Part shown: one piece after another, positions 61,390-64,000 of the stretch
Layout: the number at the start of each line of letters is the position of its first letter
How positions within the stretch are numbered: the first letter of the stretch is position 1
Translations under genes and position numbers: made by a program
The notes under the pieces: model-generated
What the model was told of the DNA's origin: nothing
The model's database searches: none
The model's input: only the letters and a program-made list of their open reading frames with translations
Assembly: GCF_002834145.1 (NCBI RefSeq)
Contig: NZ_PHNT01000001.1
Span: forward strand, 137,303-201,302
Source: Roseovarius salinarum
Lineage (GTDB): Bacteria; Pseudomonadota; Alphaproteobacteria; Rhodobacterales; Rhodobacteraceae
Length of the DNA stretch: 64,000 nucleotides
Direction of reading: 5' to 3'

Positions 61390-63833
61390 TGCTCCTCCCC
61401 TTTCCCGGGCAACGTGCGGCGCATGAAATCACGCCTGTCCTCCGCGAAGGCGCGCAGGCGTGCGTCAACGAGGGCATGAACACTGCCTTCGGGAAAGCGC
61501 CCGTCGTCATCGCGCTGACCCGCCGGCACACCGGTGAGCAGCGCGATCCCCTGGTCGATCGATTCGACCGCCGTGACGCTGAACTGGCCGGCCTCGACGG
61601 CCTCCACGACCTCGGGGCGCAGGCACAGGTGTTCCATGTTCGACTTGGGGATGAGAACGCCCTGGTCGCCGGTCAGCCCGCGGGCCTTGCAGGTGTCGAA
61701 AAAGCCCTCGATCTTCTCGTTCACGCCGCCGATCGCCTGCACCTCGCCGGTCTGGCTGACAGACCCGGTCACCGCGAGGTCCTGCCGCAGCGGAAGGCCG
61801 GAAAGTGCCGAGAGCAGCGCGTAGAGTTCGGCCGACGACGCGCTGTCGCCGTCGATCCCGCCGTAGCTTTGTTCGAACACAAGGCTGGCGTGAAGGGAGA
61901 ACGGCACATCGGTGGCGTAGTTTGCCGTCAGGTAGCCCGAGAGGATCATCACCCCCTTGGAATGCAGCGGCCCGCCCAGTTCGACCTCGCGCTCGATGTC
62001 CACCAGCTTGCCGGCGCCGGTGCGCACCCGCGCCGTGATCCTGGCCGGACGCCCGAAGCGGTAACCGTTCTGCCCGGCAACCGAAAGCCCGTTGATCTGC
62101 CCGGTCACGCTGCCATCGGTTTCCACCTTGAGGATGTCGCGCTGCACCGCCTCGCGGAGCCGGTCGCGGACACGGCTGGCGCGGCGTTCCTGTTCGGCGA
62201 CGGCGCGGTCCAGCTGTTCCGCGCCAATGGTCTCGCGCCCGGCCTTCCGGGCATAATGGTCGGCTTCGCGCAGCAGGTCGAGCAGCGCCTCGGTGCGCAG
62301 GGTGAATTTCGTTGCGTCGTCGGCCAGCCGGATCGCCTCTTCCAGCGCGCGGGCCGTGCCACCGGCATCCGGCGCGGCCAGTCCCTCGCGGGCGGCCAGC
62401 GTCGAGAGTAGGCGGGCATAACCCGCCATCGATTCGTCGGACCGGTCGATCGAGTCCTCGAAATCGGCCTGCAGTTTGAAGAGCTCGCCGAAGTCGGGAT
62501 CGAGGTGCACGAGCAGCGCATAGAGGAACCGGTCGCCCACCAGCGCCACGCGCAGGTCGATCGGGATCGGGTCCGGCTCGAGCTGGATGGTGGACGCGAA
62601 CCCCAGCCGCTCGGCCGCCGAGGTGATCGTGACGCTGCCCGACTTAAGCGACCGCTTCAGCGCATCCCACGCCATCGGCGCCTGCAGCACGTCGCGCGCA
62701 TCCAGCACCAGGTATCCACCGTTCGCGCGATGCAGCGCGCCGGATTTTATCATCGTGAAGTTGGTGAACAGCGCCCCCATCTGCGACATGTGCTCGATCC
62801 GGCCGACAAGGTGGTCGAGGTTTGGCAGATCCTCGTGGATCACCGGCGCGCCCTCGGCGGTTTCGGGATCGTGCGATACCATGACGTTGACGCGATAACG
62901 GTCAAAGGACGGGTCGCGCTGGTGCTGTTTCACGGCCTCGGGAAAGGCACCCTCCTGGTCCTTCTGCTTGGCCGCGAGGAAAAGGTCGGCGTTGTCGATG
63001 ATGTCGCGCTTGGCCGCGCCCAGGTATTCGAGCACGGCCTCAGAATCCTTGAAACGCGCCTCGATCTCCTCCATCCGGGTGGTCACCACGCGCTCGGCCA
63101 TCGAGGCGTTCAGCCCCTCAACCTGCCGGCGGTGCTCGCGCTCGATGCGCGGTGCCTTGCGCAGGATCTCGGCCAGTTCCTCCTGCAGTTCCTCGATCTT
63201 CTGCTCGATCTCGGCCCGCTCGTCCTCGTCCAGCTGGTTGAACTCGTCGGGCTTGAGCGGTTTGCCGTCCTTGATCGCGGTGAGCATGAAACCCATCGGG
63301 GTGCGCACCAGAGCCACGCCCTGTTCGCGCGCGCGCTCGGCGAAATCGGCCATCTCGGATTCGTGGCGTTCTCCGAACTCCTGCTCGATCGCGCGCCGTT
63401 GCGTCTGGTAATCCTCGGATTCGAACAGGGCGGGGATGTCGTTGGCCAGGTCGTCGACCAGTGATTCCATGTCCTGCTTGAGGGCCTGTGCCGTGCCCGG
63501 AGCAAGGCGCATCTTGCGCGGCTTGTGCTCTGCCTCGAAGTTGTTGACGTAGACCCAGTCATCTGGAACCGGACGCCCCTTCGCCTCTTCTTGCAGCAGG
63601 CTGGCCACGGCGCGGTGGCGTCCCGATCCCTGCGGCCCCACCACGAACACGTTGAAGCCCGTGTGCGGCACGGCCGCGGCCAGCCTGATCGCGTCGATTG
63701 CGCGATCCTGGCCCAGGAAACCCTCGAAGGGCTCGGGCGCGCCGGAGCCGGGCAGGCCGAGCGTGTCCGGGTCGAGCTTCGGGCGCAGCTGCGCGGGCGC
63801 GAGGGGGGGCGGCGTGGTCTGCGTGTTCGCCAT
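61386..63833 (-). CDS. Lon-related ATP-dependent protease (AAA_32 / LonC-like)
   Basis: This 815-residue protein has an N-terminal P-loop-like part with a modified Walker A (GPQGSGRHRA, about 66-75). A long coiled-coil insert (about 110-290) follows, then an AAA lid region with HRANGGYLVLDARD, and a C-terminal Lon proteolytic domain. The catalytic Ser lies in DGDSASSAELYALLSAL and the catalytic Lys in IGGVNEKIEGF. It is unlike housekeeping Lon, having no N-terminal LAN domain. The downstream partner is coupled to it. Confidence 0.88.
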   Translation of the reverse strand: MANTQTTPPPLAPAQLRPKLDPDTLGLPGSGAPEPFEGFLGQDRAIDAIRLAAAVPHTGFNVFVVGPQGSGRHRAVASLLQEEAKGRPVPDDWVYVNNFEAEHKPRKMRLAPGTAQALKQDMESLVDDLANDIPALFESEDYQTQRRAIEQEFGERHESEMADFAERAREQGVALVRTPMGFMLTAIKDGKPLKPDEFNQLDEDERAEIEQKIEELQEELAEILRKAPRIEREHRRQVEGLNASMAERVVTTRMEEIEARFKDSEAVLEYLGAAKRDIIDNADLFLAAKQKDQEGAFPEAVKQHQRDPSFDRYRVNVMVSHDPETAEGAPVIHEDLPNLDHLVGRIEHMSQMGALFTNFTMIKSGALHRANGGYLVLDARDVLQAPMAWDALKRSLKSGSVTITSAAERLGFASTIQLEPDPIPIDLRVALVGDRFLYALLVHLDPDFGELFKLQADFEDSIDRSDESMAGYARLLSTLAAREGLAAPDAGGTARALEEAIRLADDATKFTLRTEALLDLLREADHYARKAGRETIGAEQLDRAVAEQERRASRVRDRLREAVQRDILKVETDGSVTGQINGLSVAGQNGYRFGRPARITARVRTGAGKLVDIEREVELGGPLHSKGVMILSGYLTANYATDVPFSLHASLVFEQSYGGIDGDSASSAELYALLSALSGLPLRQDLAVTGSVSQTGEVQAIGGVNEKIEGFFDTCKARGLTGDQGVLIPKSNMEHLCLRPEVVEAVEAGQFSVTAVESIDQGIALLTGVPAGQRDDDGRFPEGSVHALVDARLRAFAEDRRDFMRRTLPGKGEEQ

Positions 63834-63938
63834 GACACCTGTCCTGTCCGTCGTGGATGGGCCGATGTTGCCTGTCAGGTGCCGGGCTGGAAATGATTCG
63901 GATCAAATGCTGCCCGCCGGCGGAACCCGCCGCCGGAC

Positions 63939-64000
63939 TCACTCGCGGGCGTAATCGTCCTGGTAGCGGATGATGTCGTCCTCGCCGAGGTAGCTGCCGG
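63939..64000 (-). CDS. C-terminal end of probable mannose-1-phosphate guanylyltransferase / phosphomannose isomerase
   Basis: The last 20 codons read GSYLGEDDIIRYQDDYARE and stop at 63939-63941. This closely matches the C-terminal cupin tail of type II phosphomannose isomerase/GDP-mannose pyrophosphorylases (typically YLGEDDIVR...YGR). The rest lies outside the window. Products would feed mannose-containing polysaccharides. Confidence 0.6.
   Translation of the reverse strand, partial: GSYLGEDDIIRYQDDYARE

Noticed and set aside
1-64000. CRISPR array, prophage, photosynthesis genes or toxin-antitoxin modules
   Set aside because: No regular direct-repeat/spacer pattern, phage structural genes, puf/bch genes or recognisable toxin pairs were found.

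Overview
This is a GC-rich alphaproteobacterial segment, almost certainly chromosomal DNA of a Rhodobacteraceae (Roseobacter-type) bacterium. The evidence is a Mcl1-type malyl-CoA/methylmalyl-CoA lyase, a short LOV protein, the rpmI-rplT / pheS-pheT neighbourhood, split leuCD/leuB genes, and a dispersed intergenic repeat around GGCGGGAGTATTTGG that I know from this family. Coding is dense on both strands, with two tRNA genes (Pro-CGG and Arg-CCT).

Left end (1-1770): decayed insertion sequences. The 3' end of an IS3-type transposase abuts a truncated IS21-type istA, followed by istB and a cluster of about 21-bp repeats like those at IS21 ends. Next (1935-10737) comes the most interesting block. 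It is a one-direction operon of a 15-codon leader ORF, a crotonase-fold protein, a split B12-dependent acyl-CoA mutase (large and small subunits), a class III CoA-transferase, a MeaB-type GTPase, a TAXI-TRAP transporter and an IclR regulator. In functional classes it resembles the E. coli sbm-ygfDGH operon with an importer and a regulator added, but active-site residues differ and its substrate is unknown. A YhaO/YhaN (SbcD/SbcC-like) nuclease-ATPase pair, a frameshifted serine-recombinase remnant and tRNA-Pro follow, so 1-15.6 kb may be an acquired island.

15.6-25.1 kb: a CHAD protein, leuB, a LysR regulator divergent from an epimerase, a secreted endonuclease/phosphatase-fold protein coupled to a membrane protein, leuD, leuC and mcl1. 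25.4-30.8 kb: an MFS transporter, then dgcN-dgcA-dat, which fits D-amino-acid/D-glutamate catabolism through N-acetyl-D-glutamate, and a zinc alcohol dehydrogenase.

30.9-45.8 kb is mostly housekeeping: DUF1244, a CHMI-like tautomerase, N-formylglutamate amidohydrolase, pyk, rpmI-rplT, a fatty acid desaturase, pheS, a nitrilase-family hydrolase, pheT, a phosphoribosyltransferase and YtoQ. An orphan polyamine-type binding protein, a ClC channel lacking the gating glutamate, and a GntR-like LacI regulator close this stretch. 45.9-53 kb: tRNA-Arg, UDP-glucose dehydrogenase, an MFS transporter, TrhO, a double-CDGSH protein, and the NAD-salvage pair pncA/pncB bracketing a short LOV photosensor and a small membrane protein.

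53.4-60.6 kb: a serine-cycle operon (sgaA, hprA, mclA, mtkA, mtkB, then a membrane protein and a DUF1989 protein), divergent from a LuxR-type regulator with a degenerate receiver. With mcl1 this implies that serine-cycle and ethylmalonyl-CoA-type glyoxylate chemistry coexist. The right end has a Lon-related protease with a translationally coupled partner of unknown function, and the last codons of a probable mannose-1-phosphate guanylyltransferase.
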